Of a stretch of DNA of 62,040 nucleotides, positions 34,704 to 42,677 are shown one piece after another. Origin of the DNA: Acidimicrobiales bacterium (GTDB taxonomy: Bacteria; Actinomycetota; Acidimicrobiia; Acidimicrobiales; Ilumatobacteraceae). The translations under genes were made by a program, and so were the position numbers. The notes beneath the pieces are model-generated. The model saw nothing but the letters and a program-made list of their open reading frames with translations. It made no database searches and was not told where the DNA came from. Numbering within the stretch: the stretch's first letter is position 1; each line of letters begins with the position of its first letter. The stretch covers positions 1-62,040 of the forward strand of contig JAURJB010000003.1 of the NCBI GenBank assembly GCA_030832455.1. The letters are read 5' to 3'.

Positions 34704-35110
34704 TGACTCCAGCCGATCTCACTCCAGCAATGCTCGAGTTTTTGCGCGAGCGACATCTTGCAACGCTTACCACACTGCGTAAAGACGGGTCGCCTCACGT
34801 CGTCCCTGTTGGCTTCACCTACGACGAAGACAAACACGTTGTGCGCGTCATCACGTTTGCTCCATCTCAAAAAGCAAAGCATGCTGACCGCGGCGGACGT
34901 GCTGTTGTTTCACAAGTAGACGGCGGCCGTTGGCTCACATTGGAAGGCGACGTGCGACTTGTAACACGCACTACCGACAACGACGAAGTGAACGAAGCGT
35001 GTGTCCGCTATGCACAGCGCTACCGTCAACCAAAGGAACGCGAAGATCGAGTTGCAATTGTTATTTCTGTCGACCGAATCATGGGTCGAGTTTCAGCAAC
35101 TAACGAATAA
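34703..35110 (+). CDS. PPOX-class F420-dependent (FMN/F420) oxidoreductase
   Basis: A 135-aa split-barrel flavin/deazaflavin enzyme. 'MLEFLRERHLATLTTLRKDGSPHVVPVGFTYDEDKHVVRVITF' and 'AVVSQVDGGRWLTLEGDVRLVT' are characteristic of the TIGR03618-like F420 group of pyridoxamine-oxidase-fold proteins. Substrate is unknown. The start at ATG 34703 overlaps the permease stop by one base, so the ORF-track start (34655) is not needed. Its place behind a permease may only reflect co-transcription. Confidence 0.85.
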   Translation: MTPADLTPAMLEFLRERHLATLTTLRKDGSPHVVPVGFTYDEDKHVVRVITFAPSQKAKHADRGGRAVVSQVDGGRWLTLEGDVRLVTRTTDNDEVNEACVRYAQRYRQPKEREDRVAIVISVDRIMGRVSATNE

Positions 35111-36001
35111 TTAATTAAACAAGTCTTGGCCGTCGCCCCGCATTGTTGTTAACTCATTCATCAAGATATGTGACGCCGGATGTATGTCACCGAAAACAGG
35201 TGTGCGATCAATTGACAGTGGCGTAATGTTTGGACTCACGAGTGGCTGATGCCCTAATTGGCAACCTGGGCACCAGTACAACACCCGACTAGCTTCGCCA
35301 TGATGAGCAACCCGAATGAGGTCGCCGCATCGCTGGCATGACTTGCCTTGCCGGCCATATACAGCCATTTCATTGGGTATTTGGGCAATCAGCGACTCCT
35401 GCGCCAGGAGTAACAGTTCGCGACACTCAGCTCGCTTCAGTTCGCCCACTCGTGCCCATGGGTGAATCTCACAGGCCCACAAAATCTCGCAACGAAACAC
35501 ATTGCTAATTCCTGAAACCACGCGCTGATCTAACAGCACTTCTGAAACTGTCGCTTCACGATCTTCGTAGTGCATCATGCGATCAACGCATTCTTCAATG
35601 TCCACATCATGATGGCTGATGTTTGGACCAAGTTTGCCAAGGATCGGATGACGACGAGGATCAAAGTCGCGGAATGTTTCAAGACTGACCGCACCAAAGC
35701 ACACAGCAATCCAATCGGATACTGCGATCACCACTTGTGCTCGATCGCGTGGCTTTGACCACTGTTCGCCTCGTCGATACAAGTGCCACGATCCACTGAG
35801 CCGAAAGGTCGAATGCAACACCACGCCATCATCCCAAACGATTTCAATATTCTTTCCAAACGTGCGAACTTCTTCAATGGTGTGGCCGATGGACGGACGG
35901 ATCCCATCACACCCCAAGGCATCGAAAGCCAATGTCTGCTTGCCAATGAGCGCCGTGCGAAGTGTGACTGCGGTGCGGTAGACCGAGTTAACTTCACGCA
36001 T
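35111..36001 (-). CDS. Fpg/Nei-family DNA glycosylase homologue lacking the catalytic Pro2
   Basis: A 296-aa protein with the full family architecture. The N-terminus is 'MREVNSVYRTAVTLRTAL', where Nei-type enzymes read 'MPEGDSVxxTAxxL'. 'STFRLSGSW' follows, then the H2TH region 'VLLDQRVVSGISNVFRCEILW', and the C-terminal zinc finger is 'CQRCGDL..LYWCPGC'. The nucleophilic Pro2 is replaced by Arg (CGT at 35996-35998) while Glu3 is kept. TAATCT lies 6 bases before this ATG, supporting it as the true start. Classical bifunctional activity is doubtful; DNA binding or a NEIL3-like mechanism using another N-terminal amine is possible. Confidence 0.85.
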   Translation of the reverse strand: MREVNSVYRTAVTLRTALIGKQTLAFDALGCDGIRPSIGHTIEEVRTFGKNIEIVWDDGVVLHSTFRLSGSWHLYRRGEQWSKPRDRAQVVIAVSDWIAVCFGAVSLETFRDFDPRRHPILGKLGPNISHHDVDIEECVDRMMHYEDREATVSEVLLDQRVVSGISNVFRCEILWACEIHPWARVGELKRAECRELLLLAQESLIAQIPNEMAVYGRQGKSCQRCGDLIRVAHHGEASRVLYWCPGCQLGHQPLVSPNITPLSIDRTPVFGDIHPASHILMNELTTMRGDGQDLFN

Positions 36002-36007
36002 GAGGAA

Positions 36008-36013
36008 AGATTA
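36008..36013 (-). promoter_or_regulatory. -10 box of the Fpg/Nei-like gene
   Basis: TAATCT lies 6 bases before the ATG and fixes the N-terminus that begins Met-Arg-Glu. Confidence 0.6.
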
Positions 36014-36046
36014 TTCACCCCACCATGTAGTTTGAGGGATCATCTC

Positions 36047-36355
36047 ATGAATAACGAACCCGAAAACTCCGACGACCAACTTGTTCGTCGTGCAGCGCAA
36101 CGTTACGGAACAGTGGGAGCCATGTTGGCTGGTGGCATGGTCGTTTTCGACAAGTTGCTCGGTCGGAAACCAAAACAAGAAGCAGCAGTGGTCATTGAAG
36201 CCTCAAGCGAACCCGAAGACATCGAACAGGACGGCATCACCGTTGCCATCAATGACAGCATCACCGTTCATTCCCCTGCGCCAGATCAACGAAACCGTAC
36301 GCGAGTAGTGAAAAAGCGCCGAAAATCTCGGCACATAGAGGGTGTAACGGACTAG
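36047..36355 (+). CDS. Small hypothetical protein with a possible hydrophobic segment
   Basis: A 102-aa protein, 'MNNEPENSDDQLVRRAAQRYGTVGAMLAGGMVVFDKLLGRKPKQE', with a weakly hydrophobic stretch at about 21-37, an acidic middle and a basic end 'TRVVKKRRKSRH'. I do not recognise it. I set the start at ATG 36047 (GAGGGA about 7-12 bases upstream). The ORF-track start at 35783 would overlap the divergent Fpg/Nei-like gene. It converges on the NUDIX gene with a 4-base overlap. Confidence 0.6.
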   Translation: MNNEPENSDDQLVRRAAQRYGTVGAMLAGGMVVFDKLLGRKPKQEAAVVIEASSEPEDIEQDGITVAINDSITVHSPAPDQRNRTRVVKKRRKSRHIEGVTD

Positions 36356-36888
36356 GGCAGTTGGCCAACTGATGCCAATGCGAGCCGCACCAAACGATCA
36401 TGACCACTGGTCATTTCCTTAACCATTTGTGCCGAAGTTGCCTGCTGGGGAGTGAACCAACCCAAATCCAAAGCCTGTTGCGTTGGGTGGCAGTCTCCTG
36501 AAACGGGAACCACGTACGCCAGACTGACGGCGTGATGCCGAGGATCATGAAAACCGCTGATTGAAGGATCGGGGAAGTATTCAACAACGGTGAATGGTGC
36601 TGGTTCGAGAGGAATTCTCGGCAGAGCAAGCGAACCCAAGTCTTTTTCTAGATGTCGCAACAGCGCTTCGCGAATTCGTTCACCAAGCAATACCCGGCCA
36701 GAAACCACGGTGCGGCTGATTGAACCGTCAGGTGCTTGGCGTAACAACATACCCACATGGGTCACTTCTCCCATGTCGTTGACGCGTACCGGAACAGCAT
36801 CGACATAGACCAACGGAACCTGACCACGAACATCGGTCAACGTTTGTGGGTCAAGCCAATTGGTTTTGACATCAATACTGTCGGTCAC
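36352..36888 (-). CDS. NUDIX-fold protein (DUF4916-like) with degenerate NUDIX box
   Basis: A 178-aa protein with the NUDIX fold. The box reads 'GRVLLGERIREALLRHLEKDLG', where the consensus Gx5Ex7REUxEExGU is kept at Gly and the first Glu but replaces REUxEE with RHLEKD. The actinobacterial DUF4916 group has this degenerate form. 'PLVYVDAVPVRVNDMGEVTHVGMLLRQAPDG' is the opening strand pair. Hydrolase activity is uncertain. It starts at GTG 36888 after the Shine-Dalgarno sequence GAGGAGG. Confidence 0.8.
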   Translation of the reverse strand: MTDSIDVKTNWLDPQTLTDVRGQVPLVYVDAVPVRVNDMGEVTHVGMLLRQAPDGSISRTVVSGRVLLGERIREALLRHLEKDLGSLALPRIPLEPAPFTVVEYFPDPSISGFHDPRHHAVSLAYVVPVSGDCHPTQQALDLGWFTPQQATSAQMVKEMTSGHDRLVRLALASVGQLP

Positions 36889-36983
36889 AACGCCTCCTCA
36901 CTGCGGTGACCTATTGTCTCAGAAATCTCAACTTAAGCGTGGAATACCTTGTCTACCGCTCATCCATATGCGAAGGTGTCTGC

Positions 36984-37406
36984 ATGAATCGTGCATCACT
37001 TCAAGACAGGCTGTGGATTCCACTTGGCATATTTGTCTTGCTTGCAGGACTCACCCACTTCGCAAACCCCGACTTCTTTGATGCCATTGTTCCCCCGTGG
37101 CTTCCGCCGAACGAACGGTTCTGGACCAACATCAGCGGAATTGCCGAAATCGTCATTGGAATTGCCGTTTTGCTGCCTAAATATCGCACGATCGGTGCCC
37201 TTGCCTCGGTTGCGCTGTTTGTTGCGGTCTACCCCGCCAACATGTTCATGGTGTGGGACTGGCGCGATCGATCAGCCGCCGAACAGGTGGTGTCGTGGGT
37301 TCGCTTACCGTTTCAGTTTGTCTTTATCTGGATGGCACTGATTGTTGCTCGACAAAATGGCTCACCAATTGCCAGCAACATACTTCGTTTCCAAAAACGC
37401 AAGTAG
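36984..37406 (+). CDS. DoxX-like small membrane protein
   Basis: A 140-aa four-helix membrane protein: 'LWIPLGIFVLLAGLTHFANPDFFDAIVPPWLP' and 'WTNISGIAEIVIGIAVLLP' are the DoxX/DUF417 signature, followed by 'IGALASVALFVAVYPANMFMV' and a final helix 'FQFVFIWMALIVA'. The role is unknown; some homologues work with oxidoreductases. I preferred ATG 36984 to the ORF-track 36906, as GAAGG lies 7 bases before it. Its last 45 bases overlap the convergent aldehyde dehydrogenase gene. Confidence 0.82.
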   Translation: MNRASLQDRLWIPLGIFVLLAGLTHFANPDFFDAIVPPWLPPNERFWTNISGIAEIVIGIAVLLPKYRTIGALASVALFVAVYPANMFMVWDWRDRSAAEQVVSWVRLPFQFVFIWMALIVARQNGSPIASNILRFQKRK

Positions 37407-38750
37407 CCCATCATGGCCGCCTTCACGGCCGATTCCCGATGCCTTCACACCACCAAACGGCGCAGCCGGATCGGACACAAGCCCTCGGTTGAAACCAACC
37501 ATTCCTGTTTCCAGCAACTCTGCCGTACGCATTCCGCGAGCCGCGTCACGTGTAAACACATAACTGACTAATCCGTGCTCTACATCATTGGCTTGCCGCA
37601 TCATTTCTGTGTCATCGCTGAAAGACACAAGTGATGCAACAGGGCCAAAAATCTCGTCTTGCAAAATCTCATCTGTTGGAGAAACGTTTGCCAGAACGGT
37701 TGCCTCGTAACCAAACGCCGGAGTAGTGCTTGCTGCACCACCGCACAACACTTTGGCCCCACGCGACACTGCTGCACTTACCGCAGCAGTAACTCGCTCT
37801 TGTTGCGCACGCGACACAAGAGGCCCAAGCGTTGTTGATGGATCAAGCCCATCTCCCAATGTGAGTGCTGCCATCCGAGCAGTGAACTTGTCGGTGAATT
37901 CAGTCAGCACATTGTTGTGAATGTAAAAACGATTAGCAGCGGTACATGCCGCGCCACCATTGCGCATTTTTGCGAGCATCGCACCCTCAACTGCAAGATC
38001 GATATCTGCGTCATCAAAAACAATGAATGGCGCATTGCCACCAAGTTCCATGCTGCAATTAATAATTCGCTTGGCAGCCTGTGCAAGCAACAACGATCCA
38101 ACTCGCGTCGAACCCGTAAAGCTCAGTTTGCGGATCTTGCCCGAATCAAGCATTGCTTCAACCGCCGGGCCTGGTGGATCGGCAACTACAACATTGACCA
38201 CGCCTTCAGGCACACCTGCACGGCTCAAGATGTCGGCAATTGCCAGCGCGGTAAGTGGTGTGTCATGGGCCGGCTTCAACACCACCGTGCATCCCGCGGC
38301 AAGTGCTGGTCCAATTTTACGAGTAGCCATTGCAGCAGGAAAGTTCCATGGTGTAGCCAGCAAAGCAACACCTACCGGCTGACGCGAGACCAACAGCCAG
38401 TTGGCACCACTCGGTGCGCGCCGGTAGTCGCCATCAATGCGCACTGCTTCTTCACTAAACCAACGGAAGAACTCCGCAGCGTATGCAACTTCTGCCCGCG
38501 CATCTGAAAGCACTTTACCCATTTCCAATGTGATCGTTCGTGCGAGCGACTCTTGCTCAGCAATCATGATTTCGAACGCTTTGCGCAAGATTTCTGCCCG
38601 TGCGCGCGGAGCAGTTGCCTTCCACGATGCAAATGCATCAGCAGCAACATCGACTGCTCGCAGACAATCCGTTACCGAAGCGTTATCAACTTTGCCAATT
38701 GACATCCCTGTTACGGGATTCAGAACATCAATGTGTTGAGCCATCGACAA
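37362..38750 (-). CDS. gabD: NAD(P)-dependent aldehyde dehydrogenase (succinate-semialdehyde dehydrogenase type)
   Basis: A 462-aa enzyme oxidising an aldehyde, most likely succinate semialdehyde, to the acid. The cofactor region is 'ATPWNFPAAMATRKIGPALAAGCTVVLKPA', the general base Glu is in 'MELGGNAPFIVFDDAD' and the nucleophile Cys in 'GGAACTAANRFYIH'. Group traits such as 'DEIFGPVASLVSF' and 'APFGGVKASGIGREGG' fit GabD. It starts 3 bases after the stop of the 2OG-oxygenase, so the two form an operon and may act in sequence. Confidence 0.9.
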   Translation of the reverse strand: MSMAQHIDVLNPVTGMSIGKVDNASVTDCLRAVDVAADAFASWKATAPRARAEILRKAFEIMIAEQESLARTITLEMGKVLSDARAEVAYAAEFFRWFSEEAVRIDGDYRRAPSGANWLLVSRQPVGVALLATPWNFPAAMATRKIGPALAAGCTVVLKPAHDTPLTALAIADILSRAGVPEGVVNVVVADPPGPAVEAMLDSGKIRKLSFTGSTRVGSLLLAQAAKRIINCSMELGGNAPFIVFDDADIDLAVEGAMLAKMRNGGAACTAANRFYIHNNVLTEFTDKFTARMAALTLGDGLDPSTTLGPLVSRAQQERVTAAVSAAVSRGAKVLCGGAASTTPAFGYEATVLANVSPTDEILQDEIFGPVASLVSFSDDTEMMRQANDVEHGLVSYVFTRDAARGMRTAELLETGMVGFNRGLVSDPAAPFGGVKASGIGREGGHDGLLAFLETKYVAGNW

Positions 38751-38753
38751 TGG

Positions 38754-39605
38754 CTATTTCTGTAACTCAACACCAGCAATTTGCTTAATGCGATCGCGCA
38801 GAAAGTCAAACGCAGTTTTGTTTTCCGCAATCAACACATCGTCTGCTGGATGCAAAAACAATGGGGTTGAAATTCGTGACCGAGTGGCGGCTTCACCAAT
38901 AGGATTGACTACGCGGTGCGTGGTGCTTGGGTAGTAGCCGTTGGTGACGTAATTCAGCATGTCGCCTGCATTGATTGCAACGCTGCCCGGATCGCACGGC
39001 ACATCGTGCCAATTTCCCGCCAGATCTCTTACCTGCAAACCCGGCTCATTTGATGCTGGCAGCACGGTGATCATGTTGATGTCTTCGTGTGCTGCCGCAC
39101 GCACCGCATCCGCCGGTTCGTCACCACGAAGTGGTGGGTAGTGCAAAATTCGTAGCAATGTTCGTTTTGTTCCATCAATCATTTGCGAAAGCGGCATCGA
39201 AAAATTCTTGGAGATCTCTGTAGGAGTATTGGCTTCAACCCAGCTCAATAATTCCGAAGCAAGCGACCAACCTGCTTGGTACATCGCTTCAGCACTTCCC
39301 GATTCATGCTCAGGCCTGCGACCCCACGGATACCAGTGGAAATACTCTTTAATATCTTTGACTTGTGCGCCGACCGCAGTTTCGGCTTCCTCAAGCGGTC
39401 GATATCCGTCTTGGTCGGTTTCGCTTGGGATGTACTCCCACTTTCGCTCTGAACGAAAAAAATCGTGCCACTCGGTCTGCAACCTCTGCACAACGTCGTA
39501 CGAAATTGGATGATTAATCAACACAGCAAAACCTGTTTCACGAAGCGATTTCGTGAATTGCGCAGGTGCATCGGGAGATGTGTAGTCGACTACAGCGACA
39601 TCCAT
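38754..39605 (-). CDS. 2-oxoglutarate/Fe(II)-dependent oxygenase (isopenicillin-N-synthase-like)
   Basis: A 283-aa non-haem iron oxygenase. The facial triad is His/Asp in 'AAAHEDINMITVL' and His in 'YPSTTHRVVNP', and the co-substrate Arg is in 'ATRSRISTPLFLHP'. The N-terminal 'GFAVLINHPISYDVVQRL' is the DIOX_N signature. The substrate is open; the linked semialdehyde dehydrogenase suggests it opens a short catabolic route. I chose ATG 39605 (TAGTGT 7 bases upstream) over 39659. Confidence 0.88.
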   Translation of the reverse strand: MDVAVVDYTSPDAPAQFTKSLRETGFAVLINHPISYDVVQRLQTEWHDFFRSERKWEYIPSETDQDGYRPLEEAETAVGAQVKDIKEYFHWYPWGRRPEHESGSAEAMYQAGWSLASELLSWVEANTPTEISKNFSMPLSQMIDGTKRTLLRILHYPPLRGDEPADAVRAAAHEDINMITVLPASNEPGLQVRDLAGNWHDVPCDPGSVAINAGDMLNYVTNGYYPSTTHRVVNPIGEAATRSRISTPLFLHPADDVLIAENKTAFDFLRDRIKQIAGVELQK

Positions 39606-39612
39606 GCCCTTA

Positions 39613-39618
39613 ACACTA
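39613..39618 (-). promoter_or_regulatory. -10 box of the 2OG-oxygenase/gabD operon
   Basis: TAGTGT lies 7 bases before the ATG. The divergent MFS gene uses the same hexamer. Confidence 0.5.
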
Positions 39619-39663
39619 CGACCCAAGTCGGACGATCGCCACTCTTGCAATAGCTGCAATCAC

Positions 39664-39669
39664 TAGTGT
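39664..39669 (+). promoter_or_regulatory. -10 box of the MFS gene at 39676
   Basis: TAGTGT lies 6 bases before the GTG. Confidence 0.55.
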
Positions 39670-39675
39670 GGCAAG

Positions 39676-40860
39676 GTGCAAATACGGCGTCTCGTTCTCA
39701 TATTGCAGATTGCGATGGGCGTCCTGGCCGCTGGTTATGGGGTGATGTTCACCATGCTGGATGACTGGCGAAGTGAGTACGGAATTCAAGAGACCGGCCT
39801 CAGCATGATCATCGCGATCGGCTTTTTTACGTCATTTGTTGCGCAACTCACAATTGCGCCACTGGCCGACAAGGGCCATGCACGAAAACTTCTCAGTTTG
39901 GGAATGCTCGCCAATGCTGCAGGCGCCATCATGATGGCTTTCGGCGAATCACTTCCCGCGTTTCTTCTTGGGCGATTCGTCATGGGCCTTGGTACTGGAA
40001 TCGCAATTCCTGCAATTAAACGAATCGTCATTGTGAGCGACCCAGAAAACATTGGACGCAACTTGGGACGTGGCGTTTCCATCGAAGTTGCAGGGTTTGC
40101 AATTGGACCTGTTATCTCGGCGCTCACCATTGACGCTTTCAATCTCGCAGCACCATTCATCATCATCACAGCGCTCACGATGGTATTTGGAATCATCATC
40201 TCGCAACTCAACATTTCAGAAACTGCAGTTGAAGATCGAACTGATGAACGTTTTGCGCTCGACTTACTCAAATTGCGACCCGTGCTTGGTTCAATTTTGG
40301 TGGGTCTTGCTCTGTACGTGATGATCGGCGTGTACGACTCGTTGTGGGTCATCATGATGGCCGATTTACAAGCGCCAAACTGGGTTGGCAACGCAGGTGT
40401 TGCATTGTTTGGCTTGCCCTGGATTTTCTTTGGAACGCTCGGCGGAAAAATTGCTCAGCGACACGGCCCACTTCGCGTCAGTGCCTTAGGTCTTGCAATG
40501 GGTGCTTTGTTTATGACGTCGTATGGGTTCTTGTCAATGCCGTATCTCATGCTCGGCATCGGACTGAGCCAGTCGATACTTGATTCACTCACGGTGACTG
40601 GCACTGGTATCGCCGTTGCTCAGGCAACACCTCCCGAACGTCAAGCAGGAGCATCTGGTTTGCTCGGCGGCATGCAAACACTGACCGGCGGTGTTTCTGC
40701 TGTCGCAGCAGGTGTGATGTATGAACACTTCGGTCAGGAATTTGCCTTCTCGGCCACAGGAATTGTGATGGCCCTACTCGTTACCTTCGGCTGTGTGCTT
40801 GCGGGCAAAAAATGGTTGCAAAAACCTTCGCCTGAACTGGCCTTATCAGGCAGGGCCTGA
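39676..40860 (+). CDS. MFS transporter
   Basis: A 394-aa, 12-helix major facilitator. Helix 1 is 'LVLILQIAMGVLAAGYGVMFTML'; the loop 2-3 motif is 'APLADKGHARKLLSLGM'; helix 4 is 'GRFVMGLGTGIAIPAIKRIVI'. The second half begins around 'VLGSILVGLALYVMIGVYDSLWV' with 'GGKIAQRHGPLRVSALGLAMGALF'. It has a GTG start and is divergent from the oxygenase/aldehyde dehydrogenase pair, so it may import their substrate. Converges on the acyl-CoA dehydrogenase gene with a 15-base overlap. Confidence 0.88.
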   Translation: MQIRRLVLILQIAMGVLAAGYGVMFTMLDDWRSEYGIQETGLSMIIAIGFFTSFVAQLTIAPLADKGHARKLLSLGMLANAAGAIMMAFGESLPAFLLGRFVMGLGTGIAIPAIKRIVIVSDPENIGRNLGRGVSIEVAGFAIGPVISALTIDAFNLAAPFIIITALTMVFGIIISQLNISETAVEDRTDERFALDLLKLRPVLGSILVGLALYVMIGVYDSLWVIMMADLQAPNWVGNAGVALFGLPWIFFGTLGGKIAQRHGPLRVSALGLAMGALFMTSYGFLSMPYLMLGIGLSQSILDSLTVTGTGIAVAQATPPERQAGASGLLGGMQTLTGGVSAVAAGVMYEHFGQEFAFSATGIVMALLVTFGCVLAGKKWLQKPSPELALSGRA

Positions 40861-42168
40861 GAACATTCCACCATTTCGCTCATACGTCGTTACTGGCGAC
40901 TTGTCGTCCTCGTAACGATTGATTTCGGCTCTGCCAACAACGTGCCAGTGCACTTCATCTGGCCCATCAGCAAGGCGCAATGTGCGCTGACCTGCATACA
41001 ACCGAGCAAGTGGTGTCCACTGTGAAATACCTGTGGCACCAAATACTTGAATGGCTTCGTCAATGATCTTGCACACACGCTCCGGGACCATGGCCTTTAC
41101 AGCACTTACCCAAATCCGTGCCTCCGAATTACCCATCGTGTCCATTGCTTTTGCGGCACGCAACACCATCAGTCGCATTGCTTCTAGTTCAATCCGAGCT
41201 TTGGCAATGGTTTCCGTGTTCTTCCCCAGGCGAGCAATCGGCTTGCCAAATGCTTCACGCGAAAGTCCGCGGCGAATCATTAATTCGAGTGCGCGCTCGC
41301 CTGCACCAATCGAACGCATGCAGTGATGAATACGACCTGGGCCTAAACGAACTTGTGAAATCTCAAAGCCACGACCTTCGCCAAGCAACATGTTTGATGC
41401 AGGCACGCGAACGTCACTAAAGCGCAGATGCATGTGGCCGTGCGGTGCATCGTCTTCGCCGAATACTTCCATTGGGCCAAGAATCTGCACACCAGGTGTA
41501 TCCATTGGTACCAAAATTTGGGAGTGACGCTTGTGTGGAGGCGCATCTGGGCTTGTCAGCAACATACAAATCATGATCTTGCAACGTGGGTCACCAGCAC
41601 CTGAGATGTAGTACTTCTCGCCGTTGATCAACCATTCATCGCCATCAAGTACCGCACGACATTCCAGATTCTTTGCATCAGAAGATGCAACATCAGGTTC
41701 GGTCATTGCATACGCCGAGCGAATCTCGCCAGCAAGCAGTGGCTTCAACCACTTCTCCTTTTGTTCAGGAGTACCAACTCGCTCCAACACTTCCATATTG
41801 CCGGTGTCTGGTGCACTGCAATTCATTGCTTCTGATGCAATGGGGTTCTTACCAAGTTCTACAGCGATATATGCGTAGTCCAGGTTCGATAGGCCTTCTC
41901 CGGTTTCGGAATTTGGCAAGAAGAAGTTCCACAATCCCTTTGCTCGCGCTTTGCGCTTGAGCTCTTCCAGTACTTCAAGTTGACCTTCGCCATATTGCCA
42001 GCGATCAGGTCGTCCTTCGCCTAGTGCAAAGTACTTTTCAGTCACTGGCTCTACTTCGTTGGCAATGAATTCTTTTACTGCGTTGTACAACGGCACTGCT
42101 TTTGCCGACATGGCCAAGTTCATTGCGTCGTCAGTGGTGATTCCTGAGTACATTCCGGGAGCTGGCAT
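40846..42168 (-). CDS. Acyl-CoA dehydrogenase (ACAD11/FadE-like)
   Basis: A 440-aa FAD enzyme introducing the alpha-beta double bond in acyl-CoA. 'YAMTEPDVASSDAKNLECRAV' is ACAD signature 1 (flavin/substrate contact), 'FGKPIARLGKNTETIAKARIELEAMRLMVLRAAKAMD' is the helical domain, and 'QVFGATGISQWTPLARLYAGQRTLRLADGPDEVHWHVVGR' includes the late catalytic acid as in the ACAD10/11 clade. That clade is linked to long-chain or hydroxylated acyl-CoA in other organisms. TAGCGT lies 6 bases before the ATG. Confidence 0.93.
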   Translation of the reverse strand: MPAPGMYSGITTDDAMNLAMSAKAVPLYNAVKEFIANEVEPVTEKYFALGEGRPDRWQYGEGQLEVLEELKRKARAKGLWNFFLPNSETGEGLSNLDYAYIAVELGKNPIASEAMNCSAPDTGNMEVLERVGTPEQKEKWLKPLLAGEIRSAYAMTEPDVASSDAKNLECRAVLDGDEWLINGEKYYISGAGDPRCKIMICMLLTSPDAPPHKRHSQILVPMDTPGVQILGPMEVFGEDDAPHGHMHLRFSDVRVPASNMLLGEGRGFEISQVRLGPGRIHHCMRSIGAGERALELMIRRGLSREAFGKPIARLGKNTETIAKARIELEAMRLMVLRAAKAMDTMGNSEARIWVSAVKAMVPERVCKIIDEAIQVFGATGISQWTPLARLYAGQRTLRLADGPDEVHWHVVGRAEINRYEDDKSPVTTYERNGGMFSGPA

Positions 42169-42174
42169 GCCCCC

Positions 42175-42180
42175 ACGCTA
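42175..42180 (-). promoter_or_regulatory. -10 box of the ACAD11-like gene
   Basis: TAGCGT lies 6 bases before the ATG. Confidence 0.55.
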
Positions 42181-42201
42181 CCCCCGTCGGATTAAGAGGT
42201 C

Positions 42202-42624
42202 TTAGTTGAGGATGACTAAAGGAATCTCGCGGTCAGTTCGCTGCTGGTACCCCGCATAACCCTTATATCGCTGTTCAACAATGGGCCACATACGCGCACG
42301 TTCTTCTGTTGTTGCAGTGCGGGCCGTCATCATTTTGCTTGGTCCACCTTTGTAGCGAACTTGCACTTGTGGATTGGCTACCAAATTGACGTACCACGCA
42401 GGATGGAAATCGTCTCCACCGCGTGAGGCAACGATCACGATGGATTCACCTTCTTGAAGTGGTGACGTCAACATGCAACTGCGGGGTTTGCCTGTTTTCC
42501 GACCAATAGTGGTCAATTCGAGTACTGGCATGTTTCCTGCCGTCCAACCCGCTTTGCCGCGCGATACACCAAGAATCAAACGGTGAATAGCATTCATTGA
42601 CTTCAACGCAAAATTGCTTGGCAT
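42202..42624 (-). CDS. Deazaflavin (F420)-dependent nitroreductase-family protein (Ddn-like)
   Basis: A 140-aa split-barrel protein. 'PVLELTTIGRKTGKPRSCMLTSPLQEGESIVIVASRGGDDFHPAWYVNLVANPQVQVRYKG' is the hallmark of the Ddn/DUF385 family, which binds F420 and reduces quinones or other acceptors. The C-terminus 'IVEQRYKGYAGYQQRTDREIPLVIL' is also typical. The N-terminal 'NAIHRLILGVSRGKAGW' may associate with membranes. GAAGGGG precedes the ATG. It implies that the cell makes F420. Confidence 0.9.
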   Translation of the reverse strand: MPSNFALKSMNAIHRLILGVSRGKAGWTAGNMPVLELTTIGRKTGKPRSCMLTSPLQEGESIVIVASRGGDDFHPAWYVNLVANPQVQVRYKGGPSKMMTARTATTEERARMWPIVEQRYKGYAGYQQRTDREIPLVILN

Positions 42625-42664
42625 TGCACACCCCTTCAGTTGTCTACCGAACTTACAAAGATCG

Positions 42665-42670
42665 TAGTCT
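42665..42670 (+). promoter_or_regulatory. -10 box of the RhlG-like SDR gene
   Basis: TAGTCT lies 7 bases before the ATG at 42678. Confidence 0.5.
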
Positions 42671-42677
42671 TACCAGT

